Assembly (NCBI GenBank): GCA_947494695.1
Contig: CANLWB010000003.1
Location: 372,001-436,000 of the forward strand
Source of the DNA: an uncultured Flavobacteriaceae bacterium
Lineage (GTDB): Bacteria; Bacteroidota; Bacteroidia; Flavobacteriales; Flavobacteriaceae
Reading direction: 5' to 3'
DNA length: 64,000 bases
Below the pieces are notes generated by a model. The model did no database searches, was not told the origin of the DNA, and saw only the letters and a program-made list of their open reading frames with translations. The stretch's first letter is position 1, and every line of letters begins with the position of its first letter. Below are positions 34,834 to 45,016 of the stretch, in pieces. Position numbers and translations under genes: made by a program.

Positions 34834-35577
34834 ATGCTTAATGGTAAAAAAATCATTGTCATATTTCCTGCTTATAATGCGGAAAAAACATTAATGCAGA
34901 CCTATAGAGAAATTCCATTTAATATAGTAGACGATGTTATCCTAACTGATGATTTCAGCAATGATAATACAGTCCGAATAGCCAAAGAAATAGGCATTAA
35001 ACATATTATTGAACATCAATCAAATAAAGGATATGGAGCCAATCAAAAATCTTGCTATAAAAAAGCTTTAGAACTCCATGCTGATATCATAGTTATGTTA
35101 CATCCAGATTATCAATATACGCCTAAATTAATACCTGCTATGTGTTCTTTAGTCGCTAATGATATTTATAAAACTGTTCTGGGTTCTAGAATTCTAGGAA
35201 AAAGCGCTCTAAAAGGAGGAATGCCGATATATAAATACATAGCAAACAGAATATTAACCTTTATTCAGAATTTATTAATGGGACAAAAATTATCGGAATA
35301 TCATACCGGATATAGATGTTTTAGTTCTAAGGTACTTAAAAGTATCGCCTTTGAAAACAATTCTGATGACTTTGTATTTGACAATGAAATACTCGCTCAA
35401 ATTTGTTTTGAAAAGTTTATTATTGGAGAGATTTCATGCCCCGCAAAATATGAGCATGATTCTTCCTCAATTAATTTTAAAAGAAGTGTTATATATGGAT
35501 TTGGAGTTTTAAGAGTTTCATTCCAATATTTCCTACATTATAACAAGATATTTAAATTTAGATTATTTAAGCAATGA
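34834..35577 (+). CDS. Glycosyltransferase family 2
   Basis: 247 residues, cytoplasmic or membrane-associated GT-A enzyme, similar to dolichol-phosphate mannose synthase types. It shows IIVIFPAYNAEKTL, DDFSNDNTV (nucleotide binding), SNKGYGANQKSC, and the metal-binding acidic site in MLHPDYQYTP. The usual DxD is replaced by HPD, as in many polyprenyl-phosphate GTs. It overlaps the next gene by 4 bases; that gene is a GT87-like protein, which needs polyprenyl-phosphate sugars, so a donor-making role is plausible. Confidence 0.9.
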   Translation: MLNGKKIIVIFPAYNAEKTLMQTYREIPFNIVDDVILTDDFSNDNTVRIAKEIGIKHIIEHQSNKGYGANQKSCYKKALELHADIIVMLHPDYQYTPKLIPAMCSLVANDIYKTVLGSRILGKSALKGGMPIYKYIANRILTFIQNLLMGQKLSEYHTGYRCFSSKVLKSIAFENNSDDFVFDNEILAQICFEKFIIGEISCPAKYEHDSSSINFKRSVIYGFGVLRVSFQYFLHYNKIFKFRLFKQ

Positions 35578-37151
35578 ACCCATTACTTAAAAACAAATCT
35601 TTGGTCTATTTACTACCTCTTTTATGTTTGGGGGTTTATTATATAGTTAAATCTGTATCCTTTTTACCTCATGACTTTGCTAATTATTATTTTGGGGCTT
35701 CCTTTTTGGAAAACGGAAAATTTTTGACAAATATTTATGATCCAACCTGGTTCAATTTAAAAATACACTCGTTACAACAAGGAGTCTTTGCTAGCTATGC
35801 TCCAAACACACCGTTTCTAGCTTTATTTTTTCTACCATTCACCATACTAAACTTTACCGCAGCAAAATTACTTTTTGGTAGCTTAAGTTTGGTTTTATTT
35901 TTATATACCTTAAAAAACTTATTTCAGTTTTATAGCCTTCCAAATAGATATATGATTTGGTTACCTGTTATATTATTTATTCCAATAAAAAACAACATCC
36001 TTTTTGGGCAGGTGTATTTATTGTTATTTTTTCTAATATCAGAGGGCTTCCTAGCCTATAAAAAGAAAAAGTACATACATATGGGAATATTATGGAGTGT
36101 TGCAATTTTTCTAAAAATTTTCCCCGTTATACTTTTTGCTTTTCTAATCTTTAATAAGAAGTTAAAGGCATTGATTTATCTTGGAGCCTGTTCTTTAGTA
36201 ATTCTAACATTATCTGTAACTATAAATGGTTTTGATTCTTGGCTTTTTTTCCTCGAAAATGTACTACCGAAATCTAGTCGTGGAGAAATATCTGGAGAAT
36301 TTGTTAAAAATTACCAGTCAATTTTAATGTTCCTTAAACACTTTTTTGTTTTTAATGAAATAAAAAATCCTAATCCAATAATAAATAGTGCATTTATGTA
36401 TCATTTTTTTTTAGCACTGATAAAATTGATTGTCTTAGGGTATGGGATACTTATAACGTATAAAAATAGTTCTGATATAAAAGCACTATCCTATTGGATA
36501 CTTGCAACCTATTTATTGTCTCCGTATGGCAGTTCGTATGGTAATATTCTTTTAATCTTTATTCTTGTATATTCTATTTCTAAAAAAATAAAACCTCTAA
36601 ATATTATTATTCTACTTGTTTCTGTTTTTATTATTGCAAATATCTCATCAAATTATTACCGAGAATTTCCCCTACCCTTATCTTTTCTGAAGTTATTGCT
36701 ATTCTTATTAATCACTATATTCTTATTTATAAGTACTTTACCAAAACTTAAGTCTCACTATAGTGTTTTGATCTTTTCACTTATAGCTGCTACTATTCTA
36801 ACCCTAGCTCATTACAATAAGCCAGCGATATCAGAATATCATTACCTACTCGATGATCAGCACCAACCACTGATTTATGACTATGACATTGAAAATAATG
36901 AATTGTTATACACATATTGGACGATTGATGGCAGCAAAACTAAAAATTCGAAGTACAAACTTTTTACCATAACCTATGATGATCTAAATATACAAAACAG
37001 TCAAATCTATTATAAGGGCATTCAAATAACTAATACAAATTCTAATAAATTAAAACCAGCTATCATTAATGAAAATGAATTAATATATCTTTCGGACTAT
37101 GATAGAGGTTTTGGCTTTTATGCTTTTAGAAAAATCAACCTGAATAAATAA
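35574..37151 (+). CDS. GT87/DUF2029-like membrane glycosyltransferase
   Basis: 525 residues, about eleven to twelve membrane segments up to residue 415, then a ~110-residue soluble tail. The first outer loop contains FLPHDFANYYFGASFL, with the aspartate expected of GT-C enzymes, and SYAPNTPFLALFFLPF, a GT87 feature. GT-C enzymes use polyprenyl-phosphate sugars on the outer face of the inner membrane. The coding region is very AT-rich. Family by fold and motif; sugar unknown. Confidence 0.82.
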   Translation: MNPLLKNKSLVYLLPLLCLGVYYIVKSVSFLPHDFANYYFGASFLENGKFLTNIYDPTWFNLKIHSLQQGVFASYAPNTPFLALFFLPFTILNFTAAKLLFGSLSLVLFLYTLKNLFQFYSLPNRYMIWLPVILFIPIKNNILFGQVYLLLFFLISEGFLAYKKKKYIHMGILWSVAIFLKIFPVILFAFLIFNKKLKALIYLGACSLVILTLSVTINGFDSWLFFLENVLPKSSRGEISGEFVKNYQSILMFLKHFFVFNEIKNPNPIINSAFMYHFFLALIKLIVLGYGILITYKNSSDIKALSYWILATYLLSPYGSSYGNILLIFILVYSISKKIKPLNIIILLVSVFIIANISSNYYREFPLPLSFLKLLLFLLITIFLFISTLPKLKSHYSVLIFSLIAATILTLAHYNKPAISEYHYLLDDQHQPLIYDYDIENNELLYTYWTIDGSKTKNSKYKLFTITYDDLNIQNSQIYYKGIQITNTNSNKLKPAIINENELIYLSDYDRGFGFYAFRKINLNK

Positions 37152-37154
37152 AAT

Positions 37155-38846
37155 ATGCTTAATTTCTATAAAACATTTAATAGAGTTCTGGCCGTAATAC
37201 CAAATCATTATAAAAAAAAGGTATTCAAATCTTTCGTACTCTCTCTTGTTCTATTAATTCTAGACATATTTTCGATTTTTTTATTGATTCCCTTAATGGT
37301 TTCTCTACTTAATGTCGACTCGAATACCATCGCTTTTTTACCTTCAAATCTTGATGTTATAAATAAATACCATTTCATTGCTATAGTCATTCTATTCTTT
37401 TTTGCAAAAAACTTCGTTTCAATTTATATCAATAAATTTCAATCCAGTCTAGCATTTAAGTTAGGGTCCGAGTATTCCTTATCTCTATCAAAGCATTATT
37501 TATTAAGTGATTACTTAGCGTTTAAACAAAAAAAGAAATCATCAATAATTAAAGACATCATCTTTATTCCCAACGACTTTGTAGGAAATATATTACTATC
37601 TATTAATACAATTGTTACCGAAATAATTCTGCTATCTTTAATAGGCCTTGTTGGTATTTATTATAATTTTCTAATCGCCTTGCTTATAGTCATTGTAATA
37701 GGCTGTATTACTTTTATATACAAAAAACATAACCAATCTACCCTTAATAAAATCAATGCTACTAGAGTTAAAGATTACGATAATAACATAAGTAATTTAA
37801 ATAACCTTTTAAATGGATATCTCTCTATCAAATCTCCTAATATTGTAAATCATTTTTTAAAAACATTTCACAAATCCAATCAAACTTTAAATCAAAGTTA
37901 TGCGGTCTTGCAATCAAAAAGAATAAATAGCTCCAAGCAAACCGAAATTATATTAGTATTACTTTTATGCCTTATTTTCTTAGCTATAAATGTATTCGCT
38001 CTCAATGGTATTACACCCGCTATATTTCTTTCTGTTTTCGCCTCCTTAATCTTCAAATCTGTTCCTTCAATTAACAAATTGAATATTGCTTTCACTAATC
38101 TAAAATCGCATCTATACACCTTAGATATAATAGAAAAGAAAACAAAAGAATTTGAGAAAATGAATACTAAAAATCCATCTATTTGTTTCAATGAGCACAT
38201 TGTTCTTAAAAATATTTCATTTTCTTATGAAAACAAAAAACCGATATTAAATAACTTAAACATAAAAATCGATAAAGGGTTATTCATTGGTATTGTAGGT
38301 TCTTCTGGTATTGGTAAAACAACCCTTTTAAATATTATAGCAAGATTGATCCCGTCAACTAAAGGTTATATTTATGTTGATAATACCGAAATTACAGAGT
38401 TTAACAAATATGAGTATTTCAATCTTTTTTCATATTTAACTCAAAAACCTTTCATCTACGAAGGAAGTATTAAGGACAATTTACTAATGTTTAACAATGA
38501 ATATAAAGATGAGGACGTTATCCACGTCATAAATTCTATGAAACTTGACAAAATAATTGACCAGTTTCCCAATAAATTAGATACATACATAGGTTCTGAT
38601 GCCGGTAATTTATCGGCTGGACAATTACAACGTATTTGTATTGCCAGGGCGATATTAAATAATCCAAAAATTTTAATATTGGATGAAGCTACAAATAACC
38701 TGGATTTAGAAACAGAAATAGAAACTTTGAATTATCTAAAGTCATTTGCAAAGAAGAATAAAACAACTGTAATTTCTGTAACACATCATATTGAAGAGAT
38801 AAAACACCTTTATGACCGTATCATAACACTAAAGGAAAATTCATGA
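37155..38846 (+). CDS. ABC transporter, fused permease-ATPase, flippase-like
   Basis: 563 residues: six membrane segments (about 20-320) and an ATPase domain (about 340-560). Walker A VGSSGIGKTT near 388, signature LSAGQLQRI near 485, Walker B ILILDEATNNLD, switch histidine in VTHHIEE. The architecture matches MsbA/PglK half-transporters that flip lipids or lipid-linked sugars. Its place between glycosyltransferases supports export of the operon product. It overlaps the next gene by 4 bases. Confidence 0.9.
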   Translation: MLNFYKTFNRVLAVIPNHYKKKVFKSFVLSLVLLILDIFSIFLLIPLMVSLLNVDSNTIAFLPSNLDVINKYHFIAIVILFFFAKNFVSIYINKFQSSLAFKLGSEYSLSLSKHYLLSDYLAFKQKKKSSIIKDIIFIPNDFVGNILLSINTIVTEIILLSLIGLVGIYYNFLIALLIVIVIGCITFIYKKHNQSTLNKINATRVKDYDNNISNLNNLLNGYLSIKSPNIVNHFLKTFHKSNQTLNQSYAVLQSKRINSSKQTEIILVLLLCLIFLAINVFALNGITPAIFLSVFASLIFKSVPSINKLNIAFTNLKSHLYTLDIIEKKTKEFEKMNTKNPSICFNEHIVLKNISFSYENKKPILNNLNIKIDKGLFIGIVGSSGIGKTTLLNIIARLIPSTKGYIYVDNTEITEFNKYEYFNLFSYLTQKPFIYEGSIKDNLLMFNNEYKDEDVIHVINSMKLDKIIDQFPNKLDTYIGSDAGNLSAGQLQRICIARAILNNPKILILDEATNNLDLETEIETLNYLKSFAKKNKTTVISVTHHIEEIKHLYDRIITLKENS

Positions 38847-39772
38847 AATTTAGCATTATTACGATAACATATAATAGAGGGCATATTATTGGAAAAACCA
38901 TTCAAAGTGTCATAGATCAAACTTATAAGAACTATGAACACATTATTATTGATGATGGTTCCACCGATAATACCCAAGACGTTATCACTAAAATAAATAA
39001 TGATAAAATTAAGTACTTCAAATATGAAAAACATACTCATCGAAGCTTTTTAAGAAACGAAGGAATTAAACGTTCCTCTGGTGAATTTATATGTGTTTTA
39101 GATTCTGATGATATTTGGGACAAAGAAAAACTAAGCGTAATTTCTAAAATATTTAAGAATACAAATGTTCATTTTGTTATTCATAATGTTCAACTTTATA
39201 ATGTAAATGGTACTAATACAGGAACCATATATTTATATAAAGATGATTTTTTCAAAAACATTCTTAAGCTCATATTAGATAATGAAATCTTACCTTTTGC
39301 TTTCTATAGTTTTAGAAGATCATTGCTAGAAAACAATGATATCTATGATGAAAATATGATAGATGGCCAGCATGATTTTTTCTTAAGAATAGCATCAAAC
39401 CATCCCTTCTTTTATTCTTCTAAAATACTAGCGTATAGAAAAGCGTATGAGGATGGTGTTTCTAATAATTTTCGTGTATCTGCGCTAATCAATTTTAATA
39501 CAAGTCTAGAAAAATTGTATTCTAACGAAAAAATAGCCCCAACATATTATCGATTATTAAATAATAGAAATGATATCAAGATTATACGATTCTACTTAAA
39601 TCAGAATGAATTTGAAAATAGTTTAAATTACGTAAACGCCCTATTAAAACGTAACTCAAATAGTATTATGTGTCTAAAATATCTAATTTTAAAACTCAGA
39701 ATAAAGTTTCTTAATTATATAAAAAACAATACGTTTCATAAATTATTTAGCCTAAATCCCAAAAATGAATAA
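38843..39772 (+). CDS. Glycosyltransferase family 2
   Basis: 309 residues, GT-A fold. ITITYNRGHIIGKTIQSVIDQ at the N-terminus, IIDDGSTDNTQDV, and the metal-binding CVLDSDDIW near residue 90 are the standard family motifs. It is a second, different GT2 in the operon and overlaps its neighbours by 4 and 8 bases. Likely adds a sugar to the lipid-linked intermediate. Confidence 0.92.
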   Translation: MKFSIITITYNRGHIIGKTIQSVIDQTYKNYEHIIIDDGSTDNTQDVITKINNDKIKYFKYEKHTHRSFLRNEGIKRSSGEFICVLDSDDIWDKEKLSVISKIFKNTNVHFVIHNVQLYNVNGTNTGTIYLYKDDFFKNILKLILDNEILPFAFYSFRRSLLENNDIYDENMIDGQHDFFLRIASNHPFFYSSKILAYRKAYEDGVSNNFRVSALINFNTSLEKLYSNEKIAPTYYRLLNNRNDIKIIRFYLNQNEFENSLNYVNALLKRNSNSIMCLKYLILKLRIKFLNYIKNNTFHKLFSLNPKNE

Positions 39773-40841
39773 ATATTTAAAGGAATTAAATAAGAGAGTA
39801 GCTCCTGGTAAATTCTTTTTTCCTCCAAAATGGATCGTACTAGGTGTTAATAATGTGTGTAATTTACACTGTAAAATGTGTGATGTGGGTACCAAAAACC
39901 TAGAAAGCAATTTTGCGCAAAATTTAGTGGGAACGCACCCTATTAATATGCCTAAAGAGCTCATTGAAAAAATAATTAATCAAGCTTCATTATATTATCC
40001 CAAAACAAAATTAGGCTATGGTTTTACAGAACCTTTAGTTTACCCTCTATTAATAGAATCTCTTCAATATGCAAGTACAAAAAATTTATTTACTTCAATT
40101 ACAACAAATGCTTTAACGCTTAAGCATAAAGCAAAAGACCTTGTAAATACGAACTTAAATGAGCTCTATATATCACTTGATGGGCCTCAAGATATACATA
40201 ATAACATACGTGGGCATAAAAAATCTTTCCAAAAGGCTATTGAAGGTATTGAAGAGTTATTAAAATATAAAAATCGTCCGACTATTTCGGTTTTTTGTGT
40301 TATTACAGAATGGAATATTGGTTATTTAAAAGAGTTTGCTGACTTCTTCAAAAATTACCCATTGCAACAATTAGGTTTTATGCATACTAACTTTACAACT
40401 CCTGAAATCGCTCATTTGCATAATCAAACGTGGTTGAATTATTATCCGGCAACCGATTCTAATATTGATGAAATTAATATCGACAATATGGATTTGGATT
40501 TACTTTGGGACGAAATAAATGATATTAAATCTTGTTCTTTTAATTTTCCCGTTGATTTTTCTCCAAGGATAAATTCAAAAGAGCAATTATTGACTTTCTA
40601 TAAAAACCCAGAAAAACAAATAGGAAAAAAATGCAATGATATTTTTAATAATATCATGATAAAATCTGATGGGAGTGTTATTCCTGCCCATGGTAGATGC
40701 TACAATTTAGATATTGGAAATATTTACGACAAAAATATAAAGGATATATGGCATTCATCTATCTTAAATAAATTTAGAAGTGATTTACAAAAGGCTGGAG
40801 GGTTGCTCCCAGCTTGTAGCAGGTGCTGCAGTATTATATAA
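39765..40841 (+). CDS. Radical SAM protein with SPASM-type C-terminus
   Basis: 358 residues. The iron-sulfur motif is CNLHCKMC (Cys32, 36, 39). The C-terminal part has cysteines arranged as in SPASM/twitch domains (KKCNDIF, GRCYNLDIGNIYDKNIKDIW, CSRCC), which bind extra clusters. SPASM enzymes modify peptides, proteins or sugars. No small precursor peptide is seen nearby, so a carbohydrate or lipid substrate is more likely here. It overlaps the GT2 gene by 8 bases. Confidence 0.88.
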   Translation: MNKYLKELNKRVAPGKFFFPPKWIVLGVNNVCNLHCKMCDVGTKNLESNFAQNLVGTHPINMPKELIEKIINQASLYYPKTKLGYGFTEPLVYPLLIESLQYASTKNLFTSITTNALTLKHKAKDLVNTNLNELYISLDGPQDIHNNIRGHKKSFQKAIEGIEELLKYKNRPTISVFCVITEWNIGYLKEFADFFKNYPLQQLGFMHTNFTTPEIAHLHNQTWLNYYPATDSNIDEINIDNMDLDLLWDEINDIKSCSFNFPVDFSPRINSKEQLLTFYKNPEKQIGKKCNDIFNNIMIKSDGSVIPAHGRCYNLDIGNIYDKNIKDIWHSSILNKFRSDLQKAGGLLPACSRCCSII

Positions 40842-40845
40842 TCTT

Positions 40846-42366
40846 ATGAAAAACAAAATTGTAATATTCAATCCTAGAAGTGCTAATGCAAAGCATCGTA
40901 TTCCTAATTCCATCTTACAAGTAGGTGCTTCTATTTATGGTAAATATGAATTTGTATTTGTAGATGGTAATCTAGAACATGATCCCTGGAACAAAATCAG
41001 GAATTATCTTGACACAGGTGAATTCAAATACTTTTGTTCAACGGTAATGCCTGGCCCTCAATTAAAACAAGCCATTCCAATAACAAAAAGAATTAAAGCA
41101 CAATATCCCGAATCTATTACTATTTGGGGAGGGTATTTTGCCTCTAATCAGTTTAAAGTTTGCATTGAGTCTAATTTTGTAGATTATATTGTGAATGGGC
41201 CTGGTGATGTGGCGTTTCCTTCATTGATAGAGGCTTTGGAAAATGATCATTTAGATACCATAAGAACTATAAAAAATCTAATTTTTTTAGATGATGAAAA
41301 ACAAATTGTTCAAACTCCAAAAGAAAAATTATTAGACCAGGATAAACTGGCTCCATTACCTTATAATCACCTTAATAAATTCTATGACCTTAATAATTAT
41401 TTAAGCAGAACGTTTCTGGGCAATAAGACCTTTTCTTATCATTCCAGCTTGGGCTGCCCCTTTACCTGTTCTTTTTGTGCTGTGGTACCCATCTATGATG
41501 GACGATGGAAGGCCAAATCTGCTCAAACCGTATATAATGACGTTAAGCATTTTAAAACCCACTATGGTATTGATGCCATAGAGTTTCATGATAATAATTT
41601 TTTCACATCCAGAAAACGTGTTATTGAATTTTCTAACCTCATTATGAATGATAACATTACCTGGTGGGGAGAAGGAAGAATTGACACGATTAATAAATAT
41701 AGTGATGACGACTTAAAAACTATGAAAAAAGCGGGCTGTAAGATGATATTTTTAGGAGCCGAGACCGGGAATGACGATATATTAAAACAAATGAATAAAG
41801 GCGGGACGCAAACTGGACAAGGCATTAAAGACTTTGCCAAACGTTTAGCACCTATTGGAATCATCCCAGAATTCTCATTCGTTTTAGGAATGCCTGCCGA
41901 TTCCCCTAAGCAGGTTATGGATCAAATCAAATGGGATATTGAATTTATTAAAGAGATTAAAGAGATCAACCCCAATTCAGAAATAATAATCTATCTCTAT
42001 AGTCCAGTTGCCACCGAAGGCTCAGAATTATATGAACAAATTCAAAATGCCGGGTTTAACTTTCCCAAAAAGTTAGAAGATTGGCTTGATCCGGAATGGG
42101 AGAAATTCGACCTGCGCAAGAACCCATTAACACCATGGTTAACCCCTGAAATGGTAGACAAAATAAAAAATTTCGAGACTGTTCTTAATGGTTATTATCC
42201 CACGGCTTCAGATTTTAGAATAAAAGGCTACAAAAAGCGTTTATTAAAATTAGTTTCTGGATACAGATTTAAATATGGATGGTATAAATTCCCCTATGAA
42301 ATAAAGGTATTACACAAAATATGGAAATATCGTCAACCGGAAATTCAAGGTTTTTATTCTGAGTAA
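40846..42366 (+). CDS. B12-binding domain radical SAM protein
   Basis: 506 residues. The ATG at 40846 lies 5 bases after the previous stop and gives a proper first strand (KIVIFNPRSA); the longer frame overlaps the SPASM gene by over 60 bases. N-terminal B12-type domain with VDYIVNGPGDVAF, then radical SAM with LGCPFTCSFC near 203-212 and IFLGAETGNDDIL. It is only distantly like the other two. Its stop shares one base with the next ATG, so the following methyltransferase is translationally coupled. Confidence 0.9.
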   Translation: MKNKIVIFNPRSANAKHRIPNSILQVGASIYGKYEFVFVDGNLEHDPWNKIRNYLDTGEFKYFCSTVMPGPQLKQAIPITKRIKAQYPESITIWGGYFASNQFKVCIESNFVDYIVNGPGDVAFPSLIEALENDHLDTIRTIKNLIFLDDEKQIVQTPKEKLLDQDKLAPLPYNHLNKFYDLNNYLSRTFLGNKTFSYHSSLGCPFTCSFCAVVPIYDGRWKAKSAQTVYNDVKHFKTHYGIDAIEFHDNNFFTSRKRVIEFSNLIMNDNITWWGEGRIDTINKYSDDDLKTMKKAGCKMIFLGAETGNDDILKQMNKGGTQTGQGIKDFAKRLAPIGIIPEFSFVLGMPADSPKQVMDQIKWDIEFIKEIKEINPNSEIIIYLYSPVATEGSELYEQIQNAGFNFPKKLEDWLDPEWEKFDLRKNPLTPWLTPEMVDKIKNFETVLNGYYPTASDFRIKGYKKRLLKLVSGYRFKYGWYKFPYEIKVLHKIWKYRQPEIQGFYSE

Positions 42367-43028
42367 TGAGAAATTTCTTAAAAACCATCACGCATCCATT
42401 TCTCAAATTAGGGCTTTCTCTATTTTATAGTAAGTCTCGGAAATTTTCATATGATGGTATTGAAGTTATTGTACACCCTAATGTTTTTCCTCCTCATTTA
42501 ACATGGAGTACTAAAATTCTGTTAAATTTTATTTCTACTATAAACTTAAAAGACAAAAGCTTATTGGAATTAGGATGTGGATCTGGGATTATCTCATTAT
42601 ACGCTTCAAAAAAAGGAGCTACGGTAACTGCTTCAGATATTAATAAAACAGCGCTTGAGCATCTTGAAATAGCTAAAATTAAGAATAATTTAAATGTTAA
42701 TTGTGTGTATTCCAATCTTTTTAACAATCTAAAAAACCAAACATTTAATTACATTATAATCAACCCTCCATACTACCCAAAACAACCAAAATCAATAAAA
42801 GAGCAAGCTTGGTTTTGTGGTGAAGACTTTGAGTATTTTATTGATTTATTCGACCAACTCCCTATGTATATTAATGAACATAATACTACTTTTATGATAC
42901 TCTCTCAAGATTGTAATTTGGAACATATAAAATCTATCGCCTCTAAAAACAACATGTCTATGCAATGCATATTGGAGAAAAAAGTCATTGGAGAAAAGAA
43001 CTTTATTTTCAAGATTACATTAAGTTAA
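42366..43028 (+). CDS. Class I methyltransferase with NPPY motif
   Basis: 220 residues. Motif I LLELGCGSGIISLYASKKG near 62-80 binds SAM; the NPPYYP sequence near 133-138 is the motif IV of N-methyltransferases acting on amides or planar amines (HemK/small MTS type). Within this operon the target is more likely an amino sugar or amine of the product than a ribosomal protein, but that is inference. Confidence 0.88.
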   Translation: MRNFLKTITHPFLKLGLSLFYSKSRKFSYDGIEVIVHPNVFPPHLTWSTKILLNFISTINLKDKSLLELGCGSGIISLYASKKGATVTASDINKTALEHLEIAKIKNNLNVNCVYSNLFNNLKNQTFNYIIINPPYYPKQPKSIKEQAWFCGEDFEYFIDLFDQLPMYINEHNTTFMILSQDCNLEHIKSIASKNNMSMQCILEKKVIGEKNFIFKITLS

Positions 43029-43042
43029 AACACTACACACTA

Positions 43043-43981
43043 ATGAATTGGAAAATAAAAGCTGCGATACAAAAAGTTCTATCACTTACTAGAATCGGTG
43101 ATCAATTAAATCATGTGGCTGCCAAACTAAATAAGGACTATCATTCAAATGTTTTTAAGTATCAAACGTATGAATCTTTAAGAAAATTTAAGGATTGTAA
43201 CATAGATCTCCAAAAAGGGGCAACAGCTTTAGAAATAGGTACTGGTTACTCGATACTTTCTGCCATTACATTATCGCTCTTGGGGTTTAAAAAAGTAGTT
43301 ACCGTTGATATTACAAACGATTTAAAGTTTTCAACTTTTAAAAAACAAATTCCATTTTTACATACATCATCCTTTTTAGAAGAAGTCACCTTAAAAAGTA
43401 TTCATTCTAAAAATGACATCTTAAATAAAATATCATCAATAGAAAATTCGACGTCTCTGAATGCGCTTTTTAATGATTTAAATATTGTATATAAGGCGCC
43501 TTACATGTTTGAAGATATTGAAAAAGAATGTTCTTCTTTTAACTACATAACGTCCCAAGTTGTGCTAGAACATATGTCTCCGCCAGCACTGGATAGTTTA
43601 TTTCGCCACACAAAAAAATGGTTAACTCCTAATGGGTTTGCTGTTCATACCATTAACTTTATTGATCATTTTGCCAATCCAGGTTTCTTTCAAGATAAAT
43701 CGATCTCAGAATTCAATTTCTTAAAATATTCAGATAAATTCTGGAATTTTTGGGCAGGAAATTCAATTGCATACACGAACCGCCTTTCTTACCTGTATTA
43801 TCTGGAATTAGCAAAAAAACATGAACTTAACGTTGTTGAATTTATAGGAGAAAACTATAGAGAACGTACTGAACTTAATATAAACTTGATTCATTTGGAT
43901 GTAATCAAGAAATATGACCAGGTTGAAGACCTCACGAACCTCACGACATATCAAAGAGGTACACTTATTCTGAAGTCTTAA
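43043..43981 (+). CDS. SAM-dependent methyltransferase
   Basis: 312 residues from the ATG at 43043; the longer frame from 42965 overlaps the previous gene. Motif I ALEIGTGYSILSAITLSLLG is near 60-80, acidic strand-2 end VVTVDITND, and VVLEHMSPPALDSLF is the post-motif region of class I enzymes. It is the last gene of the cluster and ends 18 bases before a convergent surface-protein gene. Confidence 0.85.
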   Translation: MNWKIKAAIQKVLSLTRIGDQLNHVAAKLNKDYHSNVFKYQTYESLRKFKDCNIDLQKGATALEIGTGYSILSAITLSLLGFKKVVTVDITNDLKFSTFKKQIPFLHTSSFLEEVTLKSIHSKNDILNKISSIENSTSLNALFNDLNIVYKAPYMFEDIEKECSSFNYITSQVVLEHMSPPALDSLFRHTKKWLTPNGFAVHTINFIDHFANPGFFQDKSISEFNFLKYSDKFWNFWAGNSIAYTNRLSYLYYLELAKKHELNVVEFIGENYRERTELNINLIHLDVIKKYDQVEDLTNLTTYQRGTLILKS

Positions 43982-43999
43982 ATATAATTTCAGTAATGT

Positions 44000-45016
44000 T
44001 TACTCTTTTTCCAATAGGGTTTCAATCAGAGCTCTCAATTCTTTGATTTCTTCTGATTGCTTCTCTAATTCTAAACTTTGCTTATTGTTTATTTTATATT
44101 GTTCAATGACATACAAGGTTAACTCTTCTATTTTCTCCTGCTGAATTTTTGAAATCCCTCCAAGTTCTAAACCATTTTCAGTTATTTCTTTAGCTGAAGG
44201 TACATTTGGTAAATGTCCATTTTCTTTTATATAAACTTCTATATCTTCTAATGACATTAGTTTATAAGTATCTTTAAAAACATAATCCGCCCATGTATTA
44301 TAAACCTTAACTTCCTCTGCCCTGGCATTTCCATTTACGGAAAGCTTGTAAGTATCATCACCATCAGTAAAAATTGATGTTCCAATACCAATACTGGAAT
44401 CTGTTATAATATTTCCCTGAATTAAGGAGCTTCCCAATACAACAAATTTATGAGTCCCTACGATTGGGTTATCTGAAAATCCACCAATAACAACTTTCGT
44501 ACTACCTTTTGGCATTTGTAAATAGGCACCTTCACTATTACCGCTTACTTTAAATAATTCACTTTGATTATGATCCTTTAATTCTAGAATAGATCCATGA
44601 CCTTCATAAAGTAATACGTTAAATCTTTCTTTACCTGTTCTATCTCTCATGTTAAAGAATACACCATTGAAATCATGAGGGCTAGACATAGATAAATCGT
44701 GCATTGTAAAAAGACGCTTATTTGCAGACCCTGGTACTGTTTTCCCTGCCGAGAAAACAATACTTTTTTCTATACCATCATTCCAATCAATGAATACTTC
44801 ATCTTCAAGTTCTCGTCCTGGAAAAACTCCTTTAATTGCTTTTAAATCACCTGCCACATCTAATTTAGAATTCGGAGAGGAAGTCCCTATTCCAACATTT
44901 CCCGTAGTTGGGTTTGTTGTTGTACTCACCGTTCCACTTGGCGTACTAATTTGAGCATTACCGTTTTGTTTCGAGAAGCAGACTAATATTATGATTATAA
45001 AAAACTTAACTTTCAT
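44000..45016 (-). CDS. Secreted surface protein, tail-fibre-like with coiled-coil end
   Basis: 338 residues with a signal peptide (to NGNAQ). It contains the NVGIGTSSPNSKLDVAG motif and, near residue 270, SLEDIEVYIKENGHLPNVPSA followed by a coiled coil rich in E, K and L (about 285-338). This layout recurs in many Bacteroidota surface proteins and in phage tail fibres; the coiled coil suggests trimerisation. It lacks the residues of the self-cleaving S74 chaperone. Function unknown. Confidence 0.82.
   Translation of the reverse strand: MKVKFFIIIILVCFSKQNGNAQISTPSGTVSTTTNPTTGNVGIGTSSPNSKLDVAGDLKAIKGVFPGRELEDEVFIDWNDGIEKSIVFSAGKTVPGSANKRLFTMHDLSMSSPHDFNGVFFNMRDRTGKERFNVLLYEGHGSILELKDHNQSELFKVSGNSEGAYLQMPKGSTKVVIGGFSDNPIVGTHKFVVLGSSLIQGNIITDSSIGIGTSIFTDGDDTYKLSVNGNARAEEVKVYNTWADYVFKDTYKLMSLEDIEVYIKENGHLPNVPSAKEITENGLELGGISKIQQEKIEELTLYVIEQYKINNKQSLELEKQSEEIKELRALIETLLEKE

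Noticed and set aside
39765-40841. Peptide (RiPP) maturation cluster around the SPASM enzyme
   Set aside because: No small precursor frame, leader-recognition domain or peptidase was found near it; the neighbours are glycosyltransferases.
44000-45016. Prophage tail fibre
   Set aside because: No other phage genes are present; the same layout is common in Bacteroidota surface proteins.
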